Source of the DNA: Marinobacterium lutimaris
GTDB taxonomy: Bacteria > Pseudomonadota > Gammaproteobacteria > Pseudomonadales > Balneatricaceae
DNA: 64,000 bases
Assembly (NCBI RefSeq): GCF_900108065.1
Contig: NZ_FNVQ01000010.1
Span: forward strand, 1-64,000
Direction: 5' to 3'
Below the pieces are notes generated by a model, which ran no database searches, had not been told where the DNA came from, and was given only the letters and a program-made list of their open reading frames with translations. The translations under genes and the position numbers were made by a program. Positions 37,081 to 45,273 of this stretch are shown here, piece after piece (position 1 is the stretch's first letter; each line of letters opens with the position of its first letter).

Positions 37081-38172
37081 GTGCAGTATGATATGAAATT
37101 GACACTTAGCGAGGTACATTCGCTTGCAAAGCGTTTACTTCTTGCACAAGGATTTAATGAGCGCCACGCAAACGCGATCGCTAACACAGTCACCGCTGCA
37201 GAGCGAGACGAATGCCGTCATCACGGTCTTTTCCGCATTCCTTTTTACGTTAATGCGTTCCGTGCGGGTCAAGCATCTGGTGATGCCGAACCAACAGTGA
37301 CAAAGCTCGCACCATCTATAATCAAGGTCGATGCTCACCATGGATTCTCACCGCTGGCTCTCGAAGTGGCTGATCTCCCCCTGGCTGAGCTTGCGAAAGA
37401 AACGGGCATCGCTGCGGTAGCTATCAACAATGCATTGAGCGTTTCAGCACTTTGGCCTGAAGTTGAGCGGTTGGCAGAAAAAGGGCTTGTAGGCTTCGCT
37501 TTTGTTGCAGCAAGCCCTTACGTTGCTCCTGCCGGTGGTACAAAACCACTTTACGGAACCAATCCAATGGCCTTTTCATGGCCTCGTGAAGGCCACGAAC
37601 CTTTAGTTTTCGACCAAGCGTCTAGTGCGAGCGCTCGTGGCGAAATCCAAGTTCGTCTGCGCGACGGTCGCCAACTAGAAGAAGGATGGGCGGTCGGTCC
37701 GGATGGAAAGCCAACTCTTGATCCCGCCACAGCACTGGCTGGTGCTCAGCTGCCATTTGGTGGGGTTAAGGGAGCCGCCATTGCTATGATGGTTGAACTT
37801 CTGGCCGGTCCGCTTGTTGGGGATCTTCTGAGCTTTGAAGCCGGTGAAAAAGATGTCGCAAATACAGGTGCTCCCTGTGGAGGTGAGCTAATTATCGCGA
37901 TAGATCCGGTACGCTGTATAGAGAATGGAAACCGAGCGGCTCAACTTGCTCACGGAGAGATGCTGTTCTCGAAAATCCTTGAGCAGGAAGGAACTCGTCT
38001 CCCTTCGGACCGCCGTTACCAAGCACGCAAGCGCACCGCCGTAGAAGGCGTTTCTGTACCCAAAGTGCTATACGAGCAGCTTCAGGAATTCAGCACTGGT
38101 GAGTTTTCTGGCAAGAGATTTGCCTATGAAGGTGATGACTTAATTAAAGGCACCGCCGAGCAAAAAGGCTGA
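37081..38172 (+). CDS. Ldh2/malate-lactate dehydrogenase-family oxidoreductase
   Basis: A 363-residue NAD(P)-dependent enzyme of the type II malate/L-lactate/ureidoglycolate dehydrogenase family. Motifs are ECRHHGLFRIPFYVNAFRAG, TNPMAFSWP with the following DQASSASARGEI, and QLPFGGVKGAAIAMMVELLA. Relatives include the delta1-piperideine-2-carboxylate/pyrroline-2-carboxylate reductases that reduce cyclic imino acids. The start is GTG 37081, at the right distance from AGGAG. The presence of ProC, another cyclic-imine reductase, at the far end of the island makes an imino-acid substrate plausible, though not shown. Confidence 0.85.
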   Translation: MQYDMKLTLSEVHSLAKRLLLAQGFNERHANAIANTVTAAERDECRHHGLFRIPFYVNAFRAGQASGDAEPTVTKLAPSIIKVDAHHGFSPLALEVADLPLAELAKETGIAAVAINNALSVSALWPEVERLAEKGLVGFAFVAASPYVAPAGGTKPLYGTNPMAFSWPREGHEPLVFDQASSASARGEIQVRLRDGRQLEEGWAVGPDGKPTLDPATALAGAQLPFGGVKGAAIAMMVELLAGPLVGDLLSFEAGEKDVANTGAPCGGELIIAIDPVRCIENGNRAAQLAHGEMLFSKILEQEGTRLPSDRRYQARKRTAVEGVSVPKVLYEQLQEFSTGEFSGKRFAYEGDDLIKGTAEQKG

Positions 38173-38182
38173 GGTATCAAAA

Positions 38183-38839
38183 ATGTCTGACTTTCAGATA
38201 ACCGATAATACCAGAGTGCGCCGCAGACCTGAGCGTGCCCATTATGATCGAGACTTGGTTAATTCGATCATTGACGAAGCGTTAGTTTGTAACGTTGCTT
38301 TCGTATCGGATGGCCTTCCTAGAATTATCCCTACATCCATTGTTCGGATTGAGAACGACATTTATCTCCATGGTAGCCCCAATAACCGAATGCTTACGGC
38401 ACTAGCGGATGGCGTAAATGCTTGCATTTCGGTCGCACATATTGATGCCATAGTTATGGGTCGATCAGGCATGGGCTGCAGTGTTGACTATCGTTCAGTT
38501 GTGATATTTGGTAACGCTGAAGTGGTTACTGAATCTGAACATAAAGCCAAAGTGCTGTACTCAGTTATTGATTCAACACTACCAGGGCATAAAGTAAGGG
38601 AACTCAAAGAAAGTGAGCTAGCGGCAACGTTGGTACTGAAGTTCCCGCTTAAAGAAGTCTCGGCAAAAGTTCGCGACATCGGCGTCAAAGATATCGAAGC
38701 TGATTATGAACTTGATGCTTGGGCTGGTGTAATCCCGCTTAAAACTGTACCTGGTCAAGTACAAGACTGTCCCCGTATAAAACCTGGGATTGTAACCCCT
38801 GCTTACGCACTAAACTATCCTGGCCCATCCGGTAAGTGA
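38183..38839 (+). CDS. Pyridoxamine-5'-phosphate oxidase-like flavin-binding protein
   Basis: A 218-residue split-barrel protein of the FMN-binding PNPOx-like family: RRRPERAHYDRDLVNSIIDE, then GLPRIIPTSIVRIENDIYLH, GSPNNRMLTALADG and a YRSVVIFGNAEVV strand. This layout is typical of the nitroimidazole-reductase/flavin-nucleotide-binding subgroup. The reaction is unknown. It is 10 nt from the preceding gene, thus co-translated with the Ldh2-type enzyme. A stable hairpin follows its stop. Confidence 0.85.
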   Translation: MSDFQITDNTRVRRRPERAHYDRDLVNSIIDEALVCNVAFVSDGLPRIIPTSIVRIENDIYLHGSPNNRMLTALADGVNACISVAHIDAIVMGRSGMGCSVDYRSVVIFGNAEVVTESEHKAKVLYSVIDSTLPGHKVRELKESELAATLVLKFPLKEVSAKVRDIGVKDIEADYELDAWAGVIPLKTVPGQVQDCPRIKPGIVTPAYALNYPGPSGK

Positions 38840-38849
38840 TAGTAATAAA

Positions 38850-38877
38850 GCTGCAAAGCCTATCTTGGCTTTGCAGC
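38850..38877 (+). terminator. 11-bp hairpin between the enzyme genes and transporter genes
   Basis: GCTGCAAAGCC and GGCTTTGCAGC form a perfect 11-bp stem around TATCTT. No T run follows directly. It may be a partial terminator or an mRNA-stabilising processing site separating the binding protein and enzymes from the membrane components. Confidence 0.55.
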
Positions 38878-38923
38878 TACTTATAAAATTTTCTGCTCCT
38901 CCGAGACAATTACAGGTGCTGCA

Positions 38924-39694
38924 ATGTCTTCTAATTTATTATCAGTTGAGGGACTTACAAAGGAGTTTAACGGTTTTTGTGCCGTTGATAATGTAAATCT
39001 CAAGGTTGAAAAGGGTAGTATACATGCCCTGATTGGCCCCAACGGCGCTGGAAAGTCTACTCTTTTTAATTTGCTTACAAAGTTTCTTGATCCTTCATCC
39101 GGTAAAATTATATTTAATGGACAAGATATCACTAGAGAACAGCCTTCTCAGATCGCAAAACGTGGGATAATTCGATCTTTTCAGATTTCTGCTGTTTTTC
39201 CAAATATGACGGTTCTCGAGAACGTGAGAATAGCACTGCAAAGAAAGCTTGGCACATCCTATCATCTATGGAAAAGCGTAAGCACCCTTAATACGCTTAA
39301 TAAAGAGGCCATGGATATTCTTGATAGCGTCGGCTTAGCAGAATTCTCAGATACGATTACTGTCAATCTATCCTATGGACGAAAGCGGGCTTTGGAAATT
39401 GCTACAACGCTAGCAGTTAATCCAGTTCTTATGCTACTTGATGAACCGACTCAAGGTATGGGACATGAAGATATTGACCGAGTTAAAGAATTAATTAAGC
39501 GGGTATCTGCCGGGCGGACCATACTAATGGTAGAACATAATATGAGCTTAGTTGCGTCCCTAGCAGACACTATCACGGTTTTGCAGCGTGGCTCGATATT
39601 AGCAGAAGGAAGCTATTCAGAGGTGGCTAAGGACCCCCAAGTAATCGAGGCATATATGGGAAATGCCCACGTGGAAGTCCTTGGAGAGCACTAA
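38924..39694 (+). CDS. livG: ABC transporter ATP-binding protein, LivG type
   Basis: A 256-residue ATPase: Walker A LIGPNGAGKSTLFNLLTKFL, the LivG-type signature LSYGRKRALEIATTLAVNPV in place of LSGGQ, Walker B LMLLDEPTQGMG, the switch His in MVEHNM, and a C-terminal YMGNAHVEVL end. It energises import by the LivHM-type permease with the second ATPase downstream. The stop is followed by the livF start within two bases. Confidence 0.92.
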   Translation: MSSNLLSVEGLTKEFNGFCAVDNVNLKVEKGSIHALIGPNGAGKSTLFNLLTKFLDPSSGKIIFNGQDITREQPSQIAKRGIIRSFQISAVFPNMTVLENVRIALQRKLGTSYHLWKSVSTLNTLNKEAMDILDSVGLAEFSDTITVNLSYGRKRALEIATTLAVNPVLMLLDEPTQGMGHEDIDRVKELIKRVSAGRTILMVEHNMSLVASLADTITVLQRGSILAEGSYSEVAKDPQVIEAYMGNAHVEVLGEH

Positions 39695-39695
39695 A

Positions 39696-40421
39696 ATGCG
39701 TGAATATAAATCATCCGTCCCTGCGCTAGAAATTGAAGATCTACAAGGTTGGTATGGCGAATCGCATGTACTTCATGGAGTAAATTTGAAAGTTTACCCA
39801 GGGGAAGTAGTAACACTGCTCGGCCGAAATGGCTCAGGTCGCACGAGTACCATGAGGGCAGTGATGGGGCTAATTGGAGCTCGTAAAGGCTCAATTAAAG
39901 TAAATGGCGTTGAAACAATCAACATGCCAACTTATAAGATAGCTAACCTTGGTATTGGATACTGCCCAGAGGAGCGTGCGATTTTCTCGAGCCTTTCATG
40001 TGAGGAGAATTTGCTACTACCGCCCAAGATTAGAGGGGCAGGCAAAGGAATGAGCCAAGATGAAATTTACGAAATGTTCCCTAACCTCCAGGAACGAAAG
40101 CATAGCCAAGGTACCCGTCTCTCAGGTGGAGAACAGCAGATGCTTGCCGTTGGCCGCATTCTACGGACAGGAGCTAACCTACTGCTGCTAGACGAAATTT
40201 CAGAAGGGCTAGCCCCGGTTATCGTTCAAGCTCTTGCTCGTATGATCAGAACCCTTAAGGAAAAAGGGTACACAGTAGTAATGGTAGAGCAGAACTTTCA
40301 CTTTGCCGCGCCACTTGCTGATCGTTTGTACGTTATGGAGCATGGAGTGATCGTTGAACACTTTGAAGCAAATGAGCTAGAGACGAAAATGCCGGTTTTG
40401 AACGAACTTCTCGGCGTATAA
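39696..40421 (+). CDS. livF: ABC transporter ATP-binding protein, LivF type, with Arg in Walker A
   Basis: A 241-residue ATPase: signature RLSGGEQQMLAVGRILRTGA, Walker B LLLLDEISEGLAP and the switch HFAAPLADRLY region. The Walker A loop reads LLGRNGSGRTSTMRAVMG: the normally invariant Lys is Arg (CGC codon). Such K-to-R replacements occur in some LivF relatives, so this may be tolerated, with LivG doing most of the hydrolysis. The start MREYKSS follows GGAGAG inside the livG end. Confidence 0.9.
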   Translation: MREYKSSVPALEIEDLQGWYGESHVLHGVNLKVYPGEVVTLLGRNGSGRTSTMRAVMGLIGARKGSIKVNGVETINMPTYKIANLGIGYCPEERAIFSSLSCEENLLLPPKIRGAGKGMSQDEIYEMFPNLQERKHSQGTRLSGGEQQMLAVGRILRTGANLLLLDEISEGLAPVIVQALARMIRTLKEKGYTVVMVEQNFHFAAPLADRLYVMEHGVIVEHFEANELETKMPVLNELLGV

Positions 40422-40447
40422 TCTTAGTATAAATAAGGAGTTCAATA

Positions 40448-41335
40448 ATGAATCCTGAGTTTTTTATTCCAATACCGGTACTATTATCACAGCTAACTCT
40501 TGGCCTTGTAAACGGAGCATTTTACGCAATGCTTAGCCTTGGGTTAGCCGTAATATTTGGTCTTCTTAATGTTATAAATTTTGCACATGGCGCTCTTTAC
40601 ATGTTAGGAGCGGTTCTTGCTTGGGCCGGCATGAACTATTTTGGCGTTGGTTACTGGACAATGCTATTAGTCTCGCCCCTAATCGTTGGAATAATCGGCA
40701 TTATTATTGAGAGACTACTTCTGCATTGGATATACGAGCTTGATCATATCTATGGGCTTCTTTTAACTCTAGGAATCACCCTAGTGATCGAAGGTATTAT
40801 GCGCTCGGCATATGGAGTTTCAGGCTTACCGTATGCGGCGCCAAGTGAGCTACGAGGCGCAACTGATTTAGGGTTTATGTTTCTGCCCAATTATAGGGCA
40901 TGGGTGTTGGTAGCCTCAATTACTGTATGTTTGGCAACGTGGTTTTTTATTGAGAAGACCAAAGTCGGATCTTACCTTCGTGCGGGAACTGAAAATCCTA
41001 AAATTGTCGAGTCATTCGGTGTGAACGTGCCTGTTATGATTACTCTCACCTACGGCTTCGGCGTGGCGCTCGCTGCTTTTGCAGGTGTCCTAGCCGCGCC
41101 AATGATGCAGGTCTCTCCATTAATGGGACAAAATCTGATAATTATAATATTTGCAGTTGTTGTCATTGGTGGGATGGGCTCAATTATGGGAGCGATCGTC
41201 ACTGGTCTGGCTCTTGGAGTTCTAGAGGGTTTGACTAAAGTTATATACCCCCAAGCATCTTCGACGGTAGTTTTCTTAATTATGGCTATAATCCTTTTAG
41301 TTCGTCCTGCAGGGCTATTTGGGAGGGATAAGTAA
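40448..41335 (+). CDS. livH: ABC transporter permease, LivH type
   Basis: A 295-residue permease with about eight membrane helices: LTLGLVNGAFYAMLSLGLAV and IFGLLNVINFAHGALYMLGA, the family-defining N-terminal block, then the cytoplasmic loop SYLRAGTENPKIVESFGVNV with the EAA-like element, and IIFAVVVIGGMGSIMGAIVT near the end. AGGAG precedes the ATG. It overlaps livM by one base (TAATG). Confidence 0.92.
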   Translation: MNPEFFIPIPVLLSQLTLGLVNGAFYAMLSLGLAVIFGLLNVINFAHGALYMLGAVLAWAGMNYFGVGYWTMLLVSPLIVGIIGIIIERLLLHWIYELDHIYGLLLTLGITLVIEGIMRSAYGVSGLPYAAPSELRGATDLGFMFLPNYRAWVLVASITVCLATWFFIEKTKVGSYLRAGTENPKIVESFGVNVPVMITLTYGFGVALAAFAGVLAAPMMQVSPLMGQNLIIIIFAVVVIGGMGSIMGAIVTGLALGVLEGLTKVIYPQASSTVVFLIMAIILLVRPAGLFGRDK

Positions 41336-42363
41336 TGAGTGCTTTTGAAAAAGAACTTGGAAATAGTAGTAAAAATATATCAAAAATATTAAAATCTAAA
41401 TCCGTATCATGGTCGTTAGTCGTTTTAACGTCACTCTTGTTAGCCCCTTTTATCGGGGTATATCCTGTATTGATACTAAAGATTCTTTGTTTTGCGCTAT
41501 TTGCTTGTTCGTTTAACTTATTGATAGGGTTTACAGGCCTGCTTTCTTTCGGACACGCAGCCTTTTTCGGAGGCGCAGGATATATCTTCGGTTATTTCAT
41601 GAAGTCATGGGGAATTCCGGCAGAGATAGGTATTATCCTGGGTGTCGGATTTGGAGCCATTCTTGGCTATGTCATCGGATCACTCGCAATTAAAAGGCAA
41701 GGGATCTACTTCGCCATGATCACACTTGCCTTAGCCCAGATGGTATATTTCATTTTCCTTCAAACTCCATTTACTGGTGGTGAAGATGGCCTTCAGGGTA
41801 TCCCCCGAGGAAAGTTGTTTGGTTTTATCCCACTTGATAGCGATTTAGTAACGTATTATTTTGTTCTGGGCGTAGTGTTATTAGCTTTTCTCGCTATTGT
41901 TCGTATCGTCAACTCACCTTACGGTCAGATTTTACGTGCAATTAAGGAAAATGAGCCGAGAGCTGTATCCTTAGGCTATGATACGAATAGATTTAAGCTT
42001 ATTGCATTTGTTACTTCTGCGTCTTTTTCTGCACTTGCAGGTTCGCTAAAAGCTCTAGTTCTTGGGTTCGCAACGCTTACGGATGTTCACTGGACAATGT
42101 CAGGCTCTGTCATCTTGATGACTCTTGTCGGTGGGTTAGGAACACTAACAGGCCCTATCTTGGGCGCAGTGTTGATAGTTATGTTGGAAAACAAAATTGG
42201 AGAAATTGGTTTCTTTCTTGCGGAAGTCACTGGAATTCAGTGGTTCGAGACTTTAGGACAATCTGTGCCTATGGTTACAGGGATTATTTTTATTATTTGT
42301 GTGTTGAGTTTTAGGCAGGGAATTGTCGGTATCTTCACGAGAGTGTGTCGGCCTGGACGTTGA
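41335..42363 (+). CDS. livM: ABC transporter permease, LivM type
   Basis: A 342-residue permease partner of LivH: FNLLIGFTGLLSFGHAAFFG, KRQGIYFAMITLALAQMVYF, the LRAIKENEPRAVSLGYDTNR cytoplasmic loop (ATPase contact) and MTLVGGLGTLTGPILGAVLI. The N-terminal 25 residues are polar and unusually long. Its start overlaps the livH stop. It completes the import complex: binding protein, two permeases, two ATPases. Confidence 0.92.
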   Translation: MSAFEKELGNSSKNISKILKSKSVSWSLVVLTSLLLAPFIGVYPVLILKILCFALFACSFNLLIGFTGLLSFGHAAFFGGAGYIFGYFMKSWGIPAEIGIILGVGFGAILGYVIGSLAIKRQGIYFAMITLALAQMVYFIFLQTPFTGGEDGLQGIPRGKLFGFIPLDSDLVTYYFVLGVVLLAFLAIVRIVNSPYGQILRAIKENEPRAVSLGYDTNRFKLIAFVTSASFSALAGSLKALVLGFATLTDVHWTMSGSVILMTLVGGLGTLTGPILGAVLIVMLENKIGEIGFFLAEVTGIQWFETLGQSVPMVTGIIFIICVLSFRQGIVGIFTRVCRPGR

Positions 42364-42471
42364 TTCAAAATACTAAAATTATATAAATAAAATCAGTGCC
42401 CCTATTTATGCCCATCAAATGAAAAATGAAAATAGTGCGTAAAACTCAAAGTCCAAAGAAGGCCTATAACT

Positions 42472-43305
42472 ATGTATGACAAATTTCAAGCTGATCGTCT
42501 TATAGATTTTTGGCTTTCTGAAGATATAGGTCATTGTGATTTGACCTCCCAACTTATGATTGACTCGAATAGTTTCGGTGTTTTCTATCTTAACTGTCGA
42601 GAAAATTTAATTGTCTCAGGTGTTGAGATAGTTGAGCGTGTCTTTAAACGATATGACCCCTCCCTTGAAATTACCTCTCACGTAATAGATGGGCAACGGT
42701 TAGAAGCAGGCTCGGTTTTAATGACGGTTCGTGGAAGGGCGAGGAGCATACTGACAGCTGAACGTACAGCACTCAATATTATTCAGCGATTATCAGGAAT
42801 TGCCAACGAAACGTACAAATACGTTGCTGCTATAGAAGGTACCGAGACGCGCGTGATTGACACGCGAAAGACCACCCCAGGGTTGCGGATGCTTGATAAA
42901 CATGCTGTGGCTTGTGGTGGTGGTTTAAATCATCGCTTGGGCTTAGATAGCGGAGTGATGATCAAGGATAACCATATTGTTACCTGCGGCAGCATAAAGA
43001 AAGCAGTTCATCGGGTCAGAGAAAATGTACCTGTTTTGACAAAAATTGAAGTGGAATGCGACAAGATCGAACAAGTTTCCGAAGCGCTGGAGGCGGCTGC
43101 AGACGTAATAATGCTAGATAATATGAGTATTGATCAAATGGTAGAGGCGGTTAACATGGTTAATGGCCTGGCTAAGCTAGAGGCTTCAGGTAATATCACG
43201 CTGAAAACAGTCCGTGCTATCGCTGAAACGGGAGTTGATTTTGTTTCTACAAGTAAAATTACCCAGTCTTTTTCATGCGTGGACATTGGGTTGGATGAGT
43301 CTTGA
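42472..43305 (+). CDS. nadC: Nicotinate-nucleotide pyrophosphorylase (NadC family)
   Basis: A 277-residue phosphoribosyltransferase. Motifs are DIGHCDLTSQL near the start, ERTALNIIQRLSGIAN, DTRKTTPGLRMLDKHAVACG with GGLNHRLGLDSGVMIKDNH, and the C-terminal IAETGVDFVSTSKIT. NadC turns quinolinate and PRPP into nicotinate mononucleotide and CO2. Length and active-site Arg, Lys and His residues are all present. It lies 108 nt after livM on the same strand and shares the island's AT-rich composition, so it travelled with the transporter and is probably not the housekeeping copy. A ModD-like or other pyridine-carboxylate role cannot be excluded. Confidence 0.88.
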   Translation: MYDKFQADRLIDFWLSEDIGHCDLTSQLMIDSNSFGVFYLNCRENLIVSGVEIVERVFKRYDPSLEITSHVIDGQRLEAGSVLMTVRGRARSILTAERTALNIIQRLSGIANETYKYVAAIEGTETRVIDTRKTTPGLRMLDKHAVACGGGLNHRLGLDSGVMIKDNHIVTCGSIKKAVHRVRENVPVLTKIEVECDKIEQVSEALEAAADVIMLDNMSIDQMVEAVNMVNGLAKLEASGNITLKTVRAIAETGVDFVSTSKITQSFSCVDIGLDES

Positions 43306-43941
43306 TCCATAATAAAAAATTTTATGTGATTATTCAATTTTATTAGAGTGTTAGCATCACTCTTGAAATAACAGTAAAGATTTTACTCATGTTTATCTGT
43401 ACTAAATGTACTCGGATTATATGATATATTTACCCCAAGTAACCATTTTTAATATGATTGATTTTATTAAGCCGCTTATAAATGATTTTATAAAAGAAAA
43501 AGTTTATAAAATATTTTGGTTCTTTAAGTAAAATATATTTCATAAGGATTCTTCGGGTAACTAATTCTAATTTATCGCTTTATATATTAAAAATAAGTGT
43601 TATATTGCTGTAAAAAAATATATATCATATTCATGCTTACCTGGATGCAGTGCTTTCATTTAATTCTGCTATTTTCGTAGCAGTCCGCAATTAGTCGCTG
43701 ACGTAGACAGCGCTGGGACCCAGAGGTTACATGAGGCTTTACGTAATTCGATATGGTGAGGGCGTTGACCGCCAACGAGCATTGGTGGAATAACATTATC
43801 ACATAACCCAACTTATTGATGACGTTAGAAAGAGTTGATTATATTTCTTCGTTATCATATTTTCAGCTTGAATCAAAAATTCAATAGGCCTAGAGAAATA
43901 TGGCCATAGTCACTTAAAAATTGCGCATTGGAGACAATTGA
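43306..43941. other. AT-rich gene-free stretch between nadC and proC
   Basis: About 635 nt, among the most AT-rich DNA of the window, with no supportable gene. A weak AGAGTG/CACTCT hairpin lies near 43346-43364 just after nadC. A GC-richer patch (about 43680-43800) has no recognisable coding sequence. No transposon ends were identified. Confidence 0.45.
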
Positions 43942-44748
43942 ATGATAACAGATATAAATAAACGAGGTTTAGTTCTTATCGGGTGCGGCCGCATGGGAGG
44001 AGCCTTGCTAAAAGGTTGGATAGCAAGTGGGGTTAAACGTTCTTCCATTCAGGTGGTTGATTTACTAGCTAGCGAAGAACTCAAGGATATGGGCATAAAG
44101 GTCGGCGGGGAAGTGCCTTCGGATCCGGCCTGTGTCATTCTGGCGGTTAAACCACAGTCATTAGCTAATGCCGCGAACACACTACCTACCTTTGGAAGTG
44201 ATACTACCGTTGTTTCGGTAATTGCGGGTAAAACTATTGAGTCACTAGAGGTGTTTTTCCCAAATAACCCCATAATCAGAACAATGCCCAATACACCCGC
44301 AATGATTCAGCAGGGTGTTACAGCTATTGTCGGAAATAAAAAGGCCGACGGGCGGCATATTGAATTAGCTCGTCAAATCATGATGGCGGTAGGCCATGTT
44401 GTGGAGCTAGAAAATGAATCTCAGATCGATGCTGTTACTGCATTGTCTGGTTCCGGGCCAGCTTACGTTTTCCATATGATAGAGGCTATGACCGTAGCGG
44501 GCGAACATGAAGGTCTGCCACCAGAAATAGCACTAGAATTGGCGATCAGAACTGTTTTCGGAGCTGGTATGCTAGCATTAAAAACCGACGATCATCCAAG
44601 CTTGTTAAGACAGAATGTAACTTCCCCAAATGGAACAACCGAGGCGGCTCTCAAACAACTGATGAATCTGGAAACTGGATTAACTTCTTTGATGATGAAA
44701 GCTGTTACTGCAGCAGCTAATCGTAGCCGTGAGTTGGCAAAGAATTAA
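43942..44748 (+). CDS. proC: Pyrroline-5-carboxylate reductase
   Basis: A 268-residue enzyme with the N-terminal dinucleotide-binding GCGRMGGALLKGW turn, AVKPQ, RTMPNTPAMIQQGVTAIVGN and the family signature region GSGPAYVFHMIEAMTVAGEH, then RQNVTSPNGTTEAAL. It reduces 1-pyrroline-5-carboxylate to proline; relatives reduce related cyclic imines. It ends the AT-rich island on the same strand as the transporter cluster, separated from nadC by 636 nt, so it may have its own promoter. Confidence 0.93.
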   Translation: MITDINKRGLVLIGCGRMGGALLKGWIASGVKRSSIQVVDLLASEELKDMGIKVGGEVPSDPACVILAVKPQSLANAANTLPTFGSDTTVVSVIAGKTIESLEVFFPNNPIIRTMPNTPAMIQQGVTAIVGNKKADGRHIELARQIMMAVGHVVELENESQIDAVTALSGSGPAYVFHMIEAMTVAGEHEGLPPEIALELAIRTVFGAGMLALKTDDHPSLLRQNVTSPNGTTEAALKQLMNLETGLTSLMMKAVTAAANRSRELAKN

Positions 44749-45273
44749 AGGATATCTATATTAGATGTAATTGACCTATCGATTTCTCTTGATAGCGTGG
44801 TGATGCCCTTTCATCTTGCGAGTACCTTCGTGGCTAGTCTTTCAGGTAACTCTGGGAGAGTCTTGCCATTGGCGACTTAGATAACCAGATGCCGCGCCGC
44901 TTCATGTGGTGTTTGATAGGTCAACGAGACGGCCACCGACGGGAGACTCGGGTATCGCTGATCGAAGTGGCATAGCAAACTCTTCCGTCTCCCGCGTGAC
45001 ATAGAAAGCAACTGTTGACCATCTACGCCCCACCATGGCTGCTGCGCAACACTGCCTTTGGGCAAAAAAAAAACATCGAAATAGGCTAACGGGGCATTCT
45101 GTGAAAATGGAGAATATCTCTTGAAGTTCGGAGTATGTTTTCTAGCCCTAGCCCTAGCCCTAGCTGACCTGCTCCCCACGTTCTAAACCATGAAGCTCTT
45201 AGTAATGTTCGTCAACCAACGACATTACTAGAACCCGGTTGGGTTAAATGCTGGGGGCAGGTCAGTCTTATGT
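44749..45273. other. Gene-free stretch between proC and the recombinase
   Basis: About 525 nt without a gene. Composition changes here from AT-rich to the GC-richer background, so it probably holds an island edge. It contains a short CTAGCC micro-repeat (near 45139-45162) and the 9-bp inverted repeat at 45200-45230. Confidence 0.5.
45200..45230. repeat. TAGTAATGT/ACATTACTA inverted repeat beside the recombinase gene
   Basis: Nine-base arms are exact reverse complements 13 nt apart, extended by CGT/ACG with one bulge. It lies about 45 nt after the recombinase stop codon. It could be a recombination site or a processing hairpin. There is no T run. Confidence 0.4.

Noticed and set aside
43306..43941. 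Possible replication origin in the AT-rich gap
   Set aside because: No DnaA boxes, iterons or replication gene were seen. AT-richness is shared with the whole island.
45139..45162. Telomere-like CTAGCC micro-repeat
   Set aside because: There are only about three to four hexamer units in the middle of a replicon. It is too short to support a function.
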